NCBI RefSeq assembly: GCF_015207735.1
Contig: NZ_JADEWG010000013.1
Coordinates: 19,838-83,837 of the forward strand
Length of the DNA: 64,000 nt
Direction: 5' to 3'
From: [Phormidium] sp. LEGE 05292
GTDB taxonomy: Bacteria > Cyanobacteriota > Cyanobacteriia > Cyanobacteriales > Aerosakkonemataceae
The translations under genes and the position numbers were made by a program. Below the pieces are notes generated by a model. The model was not told the DNA's origin and did not search any database. It saw only the letters and a list, made by a program, of their open reading frames with translations. Below are positions 17,646 to 26,970 of the stretch, one piece after another (the first letter of the stretch is position 1; each line of letters begins with the position of its first letter).

Positions 17646-19238
17646 TTACAGATTGTTAACTAAAGGTAGTTTTACTGTGAAGGTTGCGCCTTTTCCTTCT
17701 CCTTCGCTTTGGACGTAGATCACTCCGCCATGTAATTCTACGATATGGCGGACGATCGCTAAACCAAGACCTAAACCACCGTATAATCTAGTAGTTGAAC
17801 CATCCGCTTGACGAAAACGATCGAACACGAAAGGAAGAAATTCTGGTTTAATACCTATACCTGTATCTGTCACTTCAATAACTACAAATTTGAGATAAGA
17901 AGATGCACAAGCAACTTTTTGTTCTTCAGTTGTCTTTTGCCACTCTTCTACTCTCAAATTAATCGCAATATTGCCTCCGGCTGGTGTAAACTTAATGGCG
18001 TTAGATAGCAAGTTCCAAATCACTTGTTGTAGACGATCGCTATCTCCTAAAATTTTCTCTTTAACTTCATCGTGGACAAATTTAAATTGAATTTGTTTAG
18101 CTACAACAGATGGCAGACAGATGTTAATTACTGTTTCTATAATTGGGACAACATCTATTAAACTAATTTGTAGATGTAGCTTTCCTGTAATAATTTCAGA
18201 TACATCAAGGATATCTTCAATTAACTGTTTTTGTGACCTAGCGTTGCGTTCAATTGTTTCTAAAGCTTTGGCAACAATGCTATCACTTAGTTTACCACTA
18301 CGCAAAACTTGCGACCAACCAAGGATGGCATTTAATGGGGTGCGTAATTCATGAGAAACTGTGGTTAAGAAATCATCTTTAATGCGATTTATTTGAGCTA
18401 ATTCTTCAGATTGTTTAATCAAGGCTTCTTCCATGTTTTTGCGATCGCGTAGCGCCGCTTGCTGTTCGCTAATTTCTGTAGATATACCACAAATTCCGTA
18501 TAGTACTCCATCGCAATTATAAAGGGGACATTTTAAAGAAATAAATGTCACAGATTGAGAGTTAAATATACCAAATTCTTCAAATTCTAAAGCTTTTCCC
18601 AATTCAATTACTTTTTGCTCATTATAACGATATGTTGCTGCTATTTCATCAGGTAAAAAATCATAATCTGTTTTACCTAAAACTTGTCCTCTAGAAATAT
18701 TGAAAATAGTTTCACATTTGTGGTTAAATAATAAATAACGCCCCTCTAAATCCTTAATATAAATGGCAGAGTAAGAGTTTTCTACTATTCTATCTAACCA
18801 AGATTGACTTTGCCACAATGCTGCTTTTGTTTCCTCAAGTTTAGTGATATACTCAAGACATAGTTTTTGATCTTGGGGAATTTCTACTTTAGGTTTTAAG
18901 GAAATTTTGCTTTGTAATAGAGTTACTGGAGTGATGAATAAAAAGCTTTGAATTAAGAAAAGAGAAGCTTGAATGAATTCTTCTCCCCCTAAGAGTAAGG
19001 AGTTGAGGGGAGGTAGGAAAAAATAGACGATCGCCAATCCTGTTAATAGAGTAGCAAAAATTGCTGCTTTTAATCCACCATACCAGGCAGTAATAATTAT
19101 TGGACAAAAAAACAGCACGAAAGCACTTGTTGTCACATCAATTACTTGATTCAGTAAATACATTATTGACAAAACAAGTATCTCTATTACAAGAGTTAAT
19201 CCATATAGGTGAAAGCCGGAAAAAGCGATTCTCTGCAT
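17646..19238 (-). CDS. DUF4118/PAS sensor histidine kinase
   Basis: A 530-residue kinase. The N-terminal roughly 110 residues form a multi-helix KdpD-like DUF4118 membrane domain ([32 protein letters not shown]). A PAS domain follows (about 150-270: [31 protein letters not shown]). HisKA has [14 protein letters not shown] with His 296, and the HATPase domain carries [20 protein letters not shown] and [13 protein letters not shown]. There is no receiver, so a separate response regulator, not in the window, is needed. The signal may be a small molecule or redox state through PAS. No operon partners: the gene behind it (murD) is 228 bp away. Confidence 0.92.
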   Translation of the reverse strand: MQRIAFSGFHLYGLTLVIEILVLSIMYLLNQVIDVTTSAFVLFFCPIIITAWYGGLKAAIFATLLTGLAIVYFFLPPLNSLLLGGEEFIQASLFLIQSFLFITPVTLLQSKISLKPKVEIPQDQKLCLEYITKLEETKAALWQSQSWLDRIVENSYSAIYIKDLEGRYLLFNHKCETIFNISRGQVLGKTDYDFLPDEIAATYRYNEQKVIELGKALEFEEFGIFNSQSVTFISLKCPLYNCDGVLYGICGISTEISEQQAALRDRKNMEEALIKQSEELAQINRIKDDFLTTVSHELRTPLNAILGWSQVLRSGKLSDSIVAKALETIERNARSQKQLIEDILDVSEIITGKLHLQISLIDVVPIIETVINICLPSVVAKQIQFKFVHDEVKEKILGDSDRLQQVIWNLLSNAIKFTPAGGNIAINLRVEEWQKTTEEQKVACASSYLKFVVIEVTDTGIGIKPEFLPFVFDRFRQADGSTTRLYGGLGLGLAIVRHIVELHGGVIYVQSEGEGKGATFTVKLPLVNNL

Positions 19239-19466
19239 AAATCTCTCTCTAATAAATAATGGTATTTCATCCCATATATTCTATGTTTTCCTAAACACAG
19301 AGAGCTTTTACATCAATCATAAAGATGATTTTTTATGGGGGCTTTATCTTCCTATTGGGAGAGTTATTATTTTGGTTCTATAAAATCCAGAAGTAAATAA
19401 ATTAATTTTTAGTTAATTATGGGCAGTTTTTTTCTATTATATCCATAATAACTCTATTTAACGAAA

Positions 19467-20816
19467 TTATTGAAATGTTGCTTCACAGATTCGCCGGAAA
19501 TGGTTGCCTCTTTCTTCAAAACTTTTGTATTGATCGAAACTAGCACAAGCCGGAGAAAGGAGAACAACTTTAGCATGATATTGTTTTGCTAGTTCAGCAG
19601 ATTTAGGAATAGCACGTTCCATCGTTTCAACTATTTCATATCTCGTATAACCAATTTCATCAAGACGTTTGGCAAAGGCGTTTGCGGCATCACCAATGAG
19701 TAAAACTGCGGCTGTTTTGGCTTGAATCATACTCATCCAACCTGTGTCATCTCCGGCTTTTGCTTCGCCGCCTGCGATGAGTATTGCTGGGGCTGAAACT
19801 GCATTTAATCCTACTTCTGCTGCATCATAATTGGTGGCTTTACTATCGTTAATAAAATCAATTCCTTGCCATGTACAGATGTGTTCTAAACGGTGGGGAA
19901 CTCCGGGGAAATTGTCGATCGCTTTAGCGATCGCATCTTTTTCAATCCCCGCCAAACAAGCCGCCGCTACCGCCATAAGGAGATTTTGTTGGTTATGATC
20001 TCCCACCATTTTTAAAGCATTAGCTGGAACAATCTTCTCTTCGTCAAAAATCACCCAGCCATCTTCGATATAAGCGCCTTTACCATTAATTAACTCAGCT
20101 TTTCCTTTAACATTTGTCCAGTAAGCATTAGGAAAACGGCTGGGTGCATTATTTTGTAAATAAGGATCGTTTCCGTTAAAAATTTGCTGCTCAGATTGCG
20201 CTAATAAATGAGCCTTAATGTTAAAGTAATTTTCTAAGGTTTTGTGACGACTTAGGTGATCGGGAGTGAAAGTTGTCCAGACACCAATGCGAGGTGCAAC
20301 TGAAGCGGAAGACTCGATTTGATAACTGCTAATTTCAGCAATTACCCAATCGGGGGGAGTTTCGGCTAATGCTAATTCACAAGCGGCAAAACCGATATTA
20401 CCGCAAGCGGGAGCATTCAATCCAGCAGCTTGAAATATCGCTGCAATTAAAGCGGTAGTTGTAGTTTTTCCGTTAGTTCCAGTAATAGCTACCCAAGGAA
20501 TATTTCGCAGATATCGCCATGCTAATTCCATTTCGCCGATCGCTTCTATTCCCAACTCTCTGGCGCGGATTAAAATTGCTGCATCCCAAGGAACTCCGGG
20601 ACTAACTACTATTAATTTTGGTAATTCGGGACTGTCCAATTCTAGGGAATAACCTAATTTAACCTCAATTCCTTCGCTAATTAGCTGTTCTGCTTGCTGT
20701 TGTAAGTTGGGGTTGTTGTTGCGATCGCTTACTGTAACTTGCCAACCTTCTCTTTTCAGCAGTCTTGCAGCAGCATTTCCCGACCTTCCCAAACCAATGA
20801 TATGAGCAATAGGCAT
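19467..20816 (-). CDS. murD: UDP-N-acetylmuramoyl-L-alanine--D-glutamate ligase
   Basis: A 449-residue cytoplasmic Mur ligase that adds D-glutamate to UDP-MurNAc-L-Ala in peptidoglycan synthesis. It shows the N-terminal UDP-binding loop [13 protein letters not shown], the ATP-binding loop [16 protein letters not shown], the central [13 protein letters not shown] and the C-terminal [29 protein letters not shown]. Length is normal. The start is the ATG at 20816. It is a single gene here, separated from the other cell-wall and division genes of the window. Confidence 0.97.
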   Translation of the reverse strand: MPIAHIIGLGRSGNAAARLLKREGWQVTVSDRNNNPNLQQQAEQLISEGIEVKLGYSLELDSPELPKLIVVSPGVPWDAAILIRARELGIEAIGEMELAWRYLRNIPWVAITGTNGKTTTTALIAAIFQAAGLNAPACGNIGFAACELALAETPPDWVIAEISSYQIESSASVAPRIGVWTTFTPDHLSRHKTLENYFNIKAHLLAQSEQQIFNGNDPYLQNNAPSRFPNAYWTNVKGKAELINGKGAYIEDGWVIFDEEKIVPANALKMVGDHNQQNLLMAVAAACLAGIEKDAIAKAIDNFPGVPHRLEHICTWQGIDFINDSKATNYDAAEVGLNAVSAPAILIAGGEAKAGDDTGWMSMIQAKTAAVLLIGDAANAFAKRLDEIGYTRYEIVETMERAIPKSAELAKQYHAKVVLLSPACASFDQYKSFEERGNHFRRICEATFQ

Positions 20817-20938
20817 AAGTTAAATGGTAATTCCCAGATTTTTCCCGTTTATAATATTACAGCCTAATGGGCTTTTTGCAATTCATTCTGTTGAAACCGA
20901 AGGGAAAACCTCTAAGTTTTTAGGGATAAGGTGTAACT

Positions 20939-21217
20939 ATGAATACCAATCGTCCAATAATTAACCCAATTATCACTACCACCCTCCATCTATTTAGTTT
21001 AATCTTGCTGCTGAGTACCTCTGTAACTAATGTGTTAGCAAAAGAGGCAAATTCATTGCCAAAGCAGCCAGAGTTAAAGGAAAATTCTTCCGAACAAAAG
21101 TCAGTCATTCAAGAAAAGCGAAATAAAGATGATGACAAGAGAGGAATTTCACAAGATAGAGATGATGACGATGACGATGATGATGACGATAATGATGATG
21201 ATGACAAAGATGATTAA
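20939..21217 (+). CDS. Small exported protein with an aspartate-rich C-terminal tail
   Basis: A 92-residue protein. Residues about 10-35 form a signal peptide or membrane anchor (TTLHLFSLILLLSTSVTNVLA, cut near LAKEA). The mature part is highly charged: a Lys/Glu/Gln middle and then an almost pure Asp tail with over 15 Asp residues broken by single Asn and Lys. The DNA of the tail is a GAT/GAC near-tandem repeat. An exported polyaspartate could bind Ca2+ or other cations at the cell surface. I know no named family for it. The low-complexity tail means length may vary between strains. Confidence 0.55.
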   Translation: MNTNRPIINPIITTTLHLFSLILLLSTSVTNVLAKEANSLPKQPELKENSSEQKSVIQEKRNKDDDKRGISQDRDDDDDDDDDDNDDDDKDD

Positions 21218-21260
21218 AAACCGCTGAGACGCAGAGGACGCAGAGAAGAAGGAGAGAAAA

Positions 21261-21296
21261 ATGTAGAGACGTTCCATGAAAGTCTCTACATTTTTT
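21261..21296 (+). terminator. Hairpin with T-run (ATGTAGAGAC / GTCTCTACAT) between 20939-21217 and glyS
   Basis: A 10-bp stem at 21261-21270 and 21282-21291, followed by TTTTTT on the plus strand, 43 bp after the stop of the Asp-rich protein. The stem belongs to a TGTAGAGACG repeat seen again at 23577. Confidence 0.55.
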
Positions 21297-21337
21297 GGTC
21301 TAAAATTTAAAAGGGAGTCATCAATGCAGATTTAGGA

Positions 21338-23488
21338 TTAACTCTTTACAATCGGGCCAAAATCCGCCAATACTCGTGCATGATTTCGTAACAATCCTAA
21401 GAGATTTAACCGATTGCGGCGAATCTCTAAATTTTCATCCATTACTAACACACTTTCTGGCCCATCAAAAAATGTGCTGACTGTGGGTGCAATGTTACTT
21501 AAAGCATCAACTAATTGTTGATAATTCCGTTGTGCTTGGGATGCTTTGGTTTGGGGAACTAGTTGAACGATCGCATCATAAAAAGCTTGTTCTGATGACT
21601 TTTGGAATAGCTTAGAATCTACCACAGAAGTAGGTTCTAATTCTTGCTTATCTAAATCCCCTTGTGCTGCTAAACGAGTGGAACGGTTGACAGTTTCGTA
21701 AATTTTATCTAACTGACCGTTTTTACGAATTCGTTGTAAGAAATCAGCCCGATTTCTCACATCTAATAAATCTTGCAAGGCGCGTTCTGTATATTCTGGA
21801 TCATTTTCTCCCAAAACTGCATTTACTAAATCGTAATCAATTCCTCTTTCTTCTTGTAACAGAGTGCGAATGCGTTGAATAAAGAAATCTTGCAATTGAG
21901 ATAATAATTCAGTCGAGTTAGTTTTGGGAAATTTGGCGGCAAAGTTGGCTACATTTTTTTCAATCAATTGTTGTAAATTAATTGTTAATTCTGCTGCCCA
22001 AGTAATGTTAACAATTGCATTGGCTGCCCGCCTTAAGGCAAAGGGATCGGAAGAACCAGTGGGTAACATTCCTAAGCCGAAAATACCGATTAAGGTGTCT
22101 AGGCGATCGCTAATTCCCACCACTTGACCTGTAACGGTTTCCGGCAATTTATCCCCTGCACCACGAGGTAAATAATGCTCAAAAATCGCCGTCGCTACTG
22201 CTTCTGTTTCCCCACTCGCAGCGGCATATTTTTGCCCCATTACTCCTTGTAACTCCGGGAATTCTCCTACCATTTGTGTAACTAAATCTGCTTTACATAA
22301 TAAAGCCGCTCGTTGAATATTGTTGCTAGTTTCGGAATTTAATTGCAGTTGTTCGGAAATCTGTTCAGCTATTTTTTGAATCCGAGTAACTTTTTCACGT
22401 ACCGAACCCAAATCTTCTTGAAATGTAACTTTTTCTAATTGCGGCAAATAACTTTCTAAAGGTTTCGTTGAGTCAACTTTATAAAAATATTGCCCATCAG
22501 CTAACCTAGCTCGAATTACTCTTTCATTTCCTCTAGCAATGATATTTGATTTTGCTGGATCGCCGTTAGAAATGGTGATAAAATAAGGTAGTAATTCTCG
22601 ATATTCAGCATTTTTAAAAATGGGAAAATAACGCTGTTGAGTTACCATTACCGTAGTAATTACTTCGGCTGGTAATTTCAAGAATTCGGCATCGAAATTT
22701 CCAACTACAGCATTAGGGAATTCCACTAAATCAACTACTTCAGCTAACAAATCAGGATAAATTTCAGCGAAACCATTTTGTTGATTCCCTGCGGTTTGAA
22801 TTTGTTCTGTAATTTTAGTTTGTCGCTGTTCGGGACTAACTAGGACAAAAGCAGATTCTAGAGATTTAACGTAATCTGTGGCGTGGGAAATTGATACAGG
22901 TTCGGGATGTAAAACCCGATGTGCTTGAGAAATGCGATCGCTTTTTACCGTCTCCGAACCATTCACTATTTCAATAGGTAAAACTGCATCATCTAATAAA
23001 CTAACCAACCACCGAATTGGGCGAGAAAATCTAATATCACCATCGCCCCAACGCATTAACCGCTTACCTTCTAACTTAGAAATCCATTGAGGAATTAACT
23101 GGGTTAAAATTTCTGCTGTGGAACGTCCGGGAATTGTTTTCCGAACAAAAATGAAATCACCTTTTTCCGTCGGACGAACTTCCAAAGCATCTAATTCTAC
23201 ACCTTGCTTTTTGGCAAAACCTTCTGCTGCTTTTGTTGGTTTGTCATCCTTAAAAGCCGTCGCTGCTGGTGGCCCTTTTACCTCTTCTACTCTATCAGCT
23301 TGCTGGGTGGGCAAACCTTGAATCAGAACGGCAAGGCGGCGCGGAGTACCGTAAATATCAATTTTCTCCGTATTTAAGAATTGTTCCGCCAGAGTGTTCG
23401 GGATGATGCTTTGCCATTGTTGGATGGCGCTGGAGACAAAGCTGGCGGGGAGTTCTTCTGTACCGACTTCTAATAGGAAACTAGACAT
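21338..23488 (-). CDS. glyS: Glycine--tRNA ligase beta subunit
   Basis: A 716-residue beta chain of the alpha2-beta2 bacterial glycyl-tRNA synthetase, which charges tRNA-Gly. The N-terminus [14 protein letters not shown] and the internal blocks [34 protein letters not shown] and [16 protein letters not shown] are family signatures. The C-terminal region (about 600-716) corresponds to the DALR-like anticodon-binding part. Length matches the family. The alpha subunit gene glyQ is not in the window, as usual in cyanobacteria where the two are unlinked. Confidence 0.97.
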   Translation of the reverse strand: MSSFLLEVGTEELPASFVSSAIQQWQSIIPNTLAEQFLNTEKIDIYGTPRRLAVLIQGLPTQQADRVEEVKGPPAATAFKDDKPTKAAEGFAKKQGVELDALEVRPTEKGDFIFVRKTIPGRSTAEILTQLIPQWISKLEGKRLMRWGDGDIRFSRPIRWLVSLLDDAVLPIEIVNGSETVKSDRISQAHRVLHPEPVSISHATDYVKSLESAFVLVSPEQRQTKITEQIQTAGNQQNGFAEIYPDLLAEVVDLVEFPNAVVGNFDAEFLKLPAEVITTVMVTQQRYFPIFKNAEYRELLPYFITISNGDPAKSNIIARGNERVIRARLADGQYFYKVDSTKPLESYLPQLEKVTFQEDLGSVREKVTRIQKIAEQISEQLQLNSETSNNIQRAALLCKADLVTQMVGEFPELQGVMGQKYAAASGETEAVATAIFEHYLPRGAGDKLPETVTGQVVGISDRLDTLIGIFGLGMLPTGSSDPFALRRAANAIVNITWAAELTINLQQLIEKNVANFAAKFPKTNSTELLSQLQDFFIQRIRTLLQEERGIDYDLVNAVLGENDPEYTERALQDLLDVRNRADFLQRIRKNGQLDKIYETVNRSTRLAAQGDLDKQELEPTSVVDSKLFQKSSEQAFYDAIVQLVPQTKASQAQRNYQQLVDALSNIAPTVSTFFDGPESVLVMDENLEIRRNRLNLLGLLRNHARVLADFGPIVKS

Positions 23489-23576
23489 AGACTGAAATGT
23501 TAGTACACTAGCTAAAACAGTTTATCGTGATTTGATGCCTGATATTATGTCTGGCTAATCAGCTAACTCAACATCT

Positions 23577-23606
23577 TGTAGAGACGTTATATATAACGTC
23601 TCTACA
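23577..23606. repeat. Perfect 30-bp palindrome upstream of glyS
   Basis: The left arm TGTAGAGACGTTATA is exactly mirrored by the right arm. Position is in the divergent gap between glyS and the pentapeptide gene. The outer arms match the hairpin at 21261-21291, so the two form an interspersed family. Confidence 0.8.
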
Positions 23607-23770
23607 CAGAGTAATTCCAATTTAGAGATTTGATTGGTAATTTTCCCAGTTTAAGTTGCTATTTTCGGTGTGCGATCGCTTGTTTGCTAGTCGCATCTCC
23701 CATCCATTCCTGACAGCAAGTGAACCAAGCCGTATATCTAAGTAGAAATTAGGCAAAAAGGGCGACACTT

Positions 23771-24970
23771 ATGGCTAATTGGTTACACAGCACCTTGCTC
23801 TGGATGGGGGTAAATGTTTGGAATAGTTGGCGCAAAAATTTTCCAGATATAGAGCCAGATTTATATGGAATTAATCTCAATGGAGCCAATCTTAAAGGAG
23901 TTAACTTCAGCGGCGCTAATCTTGGCCCTGCTGGACTGTTCAGTGCCGATTTACAAGCAGCAGACCTAACTGGAGCGTACTTAAATGGAGCCTGTTTAAA
24001 TCGAGCTAACTTGAGTGAAGCTAAGTTAAGCGGGGCATTATTACGTGCCGCAGACCTCACCAGAGCTAACCTTACAGGCGCAAACCTCAGCGGGGCATAC
24101 CTCAACAGAGCAGACCTTTCTACGGCATTGCTAAGGGTGGCAAATTTGGCGAAAGCAGACTTGACCGGGGCATTTTTGCGTGGCGCATACCTGACAGGCG
24201 CAAATCTTCGAGGTGCGTATCTCAGTAGAGCCGACTTTTCTGGCACTTATATGCGAGCAGCTAACTTGAGCGAAGCCGATTTAACAGCTGCTTCTTTCAA
24301 AGAAGCTGACTTAACTGCTGCTTTTTTAATCAGAACTCAAGCACTTTATACAAATTTTAATAAAGCCAAATTTACGGGAGCTTGCATTCAAGATTGGAAT
24401 ATTAACAGTGCTACTTTATTAGATGATATTTTCTGCGATTATATTTATTTACAGTATCATCAACAAGAGCGCCGCCCAATTATTGGAGAGTTTGTATCAG
24501 GAGAATTTAGTAAGTTATTTCACAAAGTTTTTGCTACTGTTGATTTGATTTTTTTGCATGGTATTGAGTGGCAAGCTCTTTCACTTGCTTTGGAAAAATT
24601 CAATACAGAAATGGTAGGAAATGAAATAGCTATTCAAGCAATTGAACAAAGATTAGATGGGGCTTTTGTGATTCGGTTTAAAGTTCCTTGCGAGACTGAT
24701 AAAGCCAAAATTGAAAAGCTTTTAAAATTACAATATGAACTGGCATTGCGAGACATTGATAACCAATATGGGGAACAATTACAAAGCCAATCTGATGATA
24801 TTGCCATTCATCGCCAACAAGGTGCTAATTTAATGGAAATTGCTAAGACAATGGCTAATAGACCGATCGACCTAAAAAGTCTCACAAATTCTGAAAATTT
24901 TAATCTCTCAGAATCTGCTTTAGAAGATGACAATCAGAATAATCATGCCCAAGATTTTTACTTTAATTAG
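23771..24970 (+). CDS. Pentapeptide-repeat protein with a C-terminal alpha-helical domain
   Basis: A 399-residue protein. From about residue 33 to 200 it consists of A(D/N)LxxA pentapeptides (LNGANLKGVNFSGANLG, AYLNRADLSTALLRVANL), forming a right-handed quadrilateral beta helix of about 30 turn-faces. The remaining roughly 190 residues are not pentapeptide: FCDYIYLQYHQQERRPIIGE, FLHGIEWQALSLALEKF and DGAFVIRFKVPCETDKAKIE suggest a mixed domain, also seen attached to pentapeptides in other cyanobacteria, of unknown role. No signal peptide is evident. The gene stands alone. Confidence 0.9.
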   Translation: MANWLHSTLLWMGVNVWNSWRKNFPDIEPDLYGINLNGANLKGVNFSGANLGPAGLFSADLQAADLTGAYLNGACLNRANLSEAKLSGALLRAADLTRANLTGANLSGAYLNRADLSTALLRVANLAKADLTGAFLRGAYLTGANLRGAYLSRADFSGTYMRAANLSEADLTAASFKEADLTAAFLIRTQALYTNFNKAKFTGACIQDWNINSATLLDDIFCDYIYLQYHQQERRPIIGEFVSGEFSKLFHKVFATVDLIFLHGIEWQALSLALEKFNTEMVGNEIAIQAIEQRLDGAFVIRFKVPCETDKAKIEKLLKLQYELALRDIDNQYGEQLQSQSDDIAIHRQQGANLMEIAKTMANRPIDLKSLTNSENFNLSESALEDDNQNNHAQDFYFN

Positions 24971-24973
24971 TGG

Positions 24974-25168
24974 GATTGGGTACTGGGGACTGGGGACTGG
25001 GGGACAAGGGGAAATTCATTAACTCAACACTTGGATCAGGATTTATGGATTTACATGATGAACAGGATTTATGAGCAGGGTTAATGAATAGGATTAATCA
25101 AGGAATCTGGTAAATCTGTGTATTACGATCGAATTTCCCCAGTCCCCAGTCCTTAATCCCCAGTCCCC
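24974..25168. repeat. Inverted GGGGACTGGGG repeat cluster
   Basis: Plus-strand strings of the GGATTGGGTACTGGGGACTGG type at 24974-25015 face complementary CCCCAGTCCCCAGTCC strings at 25137-25168. The right arm supplies the last codons of the ABC ATPase gene. Between them is a roughly 100-bp degenerate repeat rich in AGGATTwATGAxxAGG. Confidence 0.65.
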
Positions 25169-26055
25169 TGTTTAGTAACTTCTAAATAAATATGCTCTAA
25201 TTTGATAGGTTGGCGAGAAATTGAAGCAAGAGAAATCCCATCAAAAGCAGCAATAATTTCTTTTAGTTCTAAACTTTCTGGTAGCCAAAAAGCTAATTCA
25301 TTGCCATAGTGTCGATGAATAAAACCTAATTCTATGGCGCGTGCGATCGCTTTTTCCTCTTCTGCCGTTTGTACCGTTACTATCTCCTTTGCCGGAATTA
25401 ATTTCTGTAATTCCGGCAAAGTTCCTTCGGCGACGATTTGCCCATTTTTCAGAATGCCAATTTTTTGACAAAGACGTTCGGCTTCATCGAGTAAATGTGT
25501 AGTTAACAAAATAGTAATTCCCTGATGTCTCAATTTGCGAATTAATTCCCAAATTTCATAACGTGCTTCAATATCTAAACCAGTCGTCGGTTCATCTAAA
25601 ATGACTAACTTTGGCTGATGTACTAACGCCACTGCAATATTCAAGCGCCGTTTCATGCCGCCGCTGAGAGTTTCTACGGTGCTGTTTGCGCGATCGAGCA
25701 AATTGACAGCTGCTAAACAATTATCAACTTGTAACTGACGGACTTTTCGCCGTAAACCATAAATTTGAGCAAAAAAATCCAAGTTCTCTTTACAACTCAG
25801 CCCTTGATAAAGTAAATTTTCTTGAGGTGCTACACCAATAATTGATTTTGTTTTTTCTGAAACAGGTTGATTGTTAATTTTAATATTGCCACTATCAGCT
25901 TTCAGCAAATTACATATAATATTAATCGTCGTCGTTTTACCTGCCCCATTTGGCCCCAGTAAACCGTAAATTTCGCCAAAATTAATTTGTAAGTTTAAAT
26001 TTTGCAGAACTTGACGTTTTCCGTAAGACTTATTAATATTTTCAATTAACAGCAT
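25153..26055 (-). CDS. ABC-2 exporter ATP-binding protein
   Basis: A 300-residue ABC ATPase. Walker A GPNGAGKTTTINII (about 35-48), Q-loop VAPQENLL, signature LSGGMKRRLNIA, Walker B LVILDEPTTGLD and the switch His in LLTTHLLDEAE are all present. The DrrA/CcmA-like order and the following roughly 90-residue C-terminal extension fit drug or lipid exporters working with a separate ABC-2 permease, here the upstream gene 26138-26941. Residues at the extreme C-terminus (QGTGD) and the stop come from the GGGGACTGGGG repeat, so the native tail has probably been replaced. Confidence 0.92.
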   Translation of the reverse strand: MLLIENINKSYGKRQVLQNLNLQINFGEIYGLLGPNGAGKTTTINIICNLLKADSGNIKINNQPVSEKTKSIIGVAPQENLLYQGLSCKENLDFFAQIYGLRRKVRQLQVDNCLAAVNLLDRANSTVETLSGGMKRRLNIAVALVHQPKLVILDEPTTGLDIEARYEIWELIRKLRHQGITILLTTHLLDEAERLCQKIGILKNGQIVAEGTLPELQKLIPAKEIVTVQTAEEEKAIARAIELGFIHRHYGNELAFWLPESLELKEIIAAFDGISLASISRQPIKLEHIYLEVTKQGTGD

Positions 26056-26108
26056 TATATTCCTCGATCGAGTGTAACAGTCTAATTTTTTCCCAAGTAA
26101 CTTTTTAG

Positions 26109-26135
26109 CTAGAACCCCTAGAGTAGGGGTTCTAG
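26109..26135. terminator. Perfect 12-bp-stem hairpin just after the ABC permease stop
   Basis: CTAGAACCCCTA, a 3-nt loop GAG, then TAGGGGTTCTAG. It begins 2 bp beyond the permease stop and lies between permease and ATPase genes. There is no U-tract on the minus strand, so it may be an mRNA-stabilising or attenuating element rather than a full terminator. Confidence 0.55.
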
Positions 26136-26137
26136 AT

Positions 26138-26941
26138 TTATAATCTTCTCTCTACTCTCAACATCCGACGATAAGATAACCAACCTGCACCAATCATCAA
26201 AATAGCAAACCCAAATAAAAACCAAAAATGGAAAGAAATTTCTGTTAATCCATTTCCATTAGCAGACACACCAAGTAGTGCTTCAGTCATGTGATAAATT
26301 GGATCAAATGTAGCCAAGTTTAGCAGAAATTGCGGAAAGATAAAACTGGGAATAAATGCACCTCCTAAAATTAATAAAGGTACGCCAAAAGTTGCTACTA
26401 AAGCATTAATATCATCAGCACGACGCGCCAATTGCGTACCGAGAACAAATCCAACACCAACATAGGAGATAATACTGAGTAAAATAATTATTGCTCCCAA
26501 AAGGAGAGAGCCTTGAAATTTAGCTTTCCAGAAAGATGCGATCGCATACACCAAAAAACTCTGACCAACACCTATACAACAATGAGCAACGAAAATGCCC
26601 AAAAAATAAGAAGTTCCACTCAAAGGAGAGATAAACAACCGCTTGAGCGTTTGCTGCTCTCGTTCCGCTACCACTGTAGTGACAGTACCACCCAAGCAGC
26701 TAAAAAACAGCGCCGCACCTACTAAAGTAGTTGGTGCAGCATTTTCAAAAGCCAAAGTAGTCGGTGTAGCATTTTCAAAAGCAAAAGCCATTGACTGTTG
26801 AGCGCGTTCTGCAAAAATAAATCCGTTGAGTAAAAGCAGAGCAATGGGAAAAACACTCCAAAAAATCAGGCTACGTCGCCGTCGGAATAACTCAATTAAA
26901 ATTCGCTGAGCCACAGCCAGCGTTTCTCGCCAATATTTCAT
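26138..26941 (-). CDS. ABC-2 type exporter permease
   Basis: A 267-residue membrane protein with six predicted helices, typical of ABC-2 permeases (EYWRETLAVAQRILIELFRRR at the start, AEREQQTLKRLFISPLSGTSYF in the coupling region, GVPLLILGGAFIPSFIFP near the end). It pairs with the ATPase gene 82 bp downstream to form an exporter of unknown substrate. The first periplasmic loop carries a direct 10-residue duplication, FENATPTTLA then FENAAPTTLV, with corresponding 30-bp near-repeats in the DNA, so this loop has recently lengthened. Start is the ATG at 26941, 29 bp from the divergent cruE-like gene. Confidence 0.9.
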   Translation of the reverse strand: MKYWRETLAVAQRILIELFRRRRSLIFWSVFPIALLLLNGFIFAERAQQSMAFAFENATPTTLAFENAAPTTLVGAALFFSCLGGTVTTVVAEREQQTLKRLFISPLSGTSYFLGIFVAHCCIGVGQSFLVYAIASFWKAKFQGSLLLGAIIILLSIISYVGVGFVLGTQLARRADDINALVATFGVPLLILGGAFIPSFIFPQFLLNLATFDPIYHMTEALLGVSANGNGLTEISFHFWFLFGFAILMIGAGWLSYRRMLRVERRL

Positions 26942-26970
26942 CGTGATATGAGGAGTTAGTAGAGTAGTTC

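Noticed and set aside
21224..21260. CGCTGAGACGCAGAGGACGCAGAG as a tandem array
   Set aside because: Too short and interrupted to count as an array; a common cyanobacterial dispersed motif.
23749..24246. Antisense open frame of repeated APLRYAPV-type peptides
   Set aside because: It is the complementary-strand shadow of the pentapeptide repeats, whose regular codons avoid stops on the other strand.
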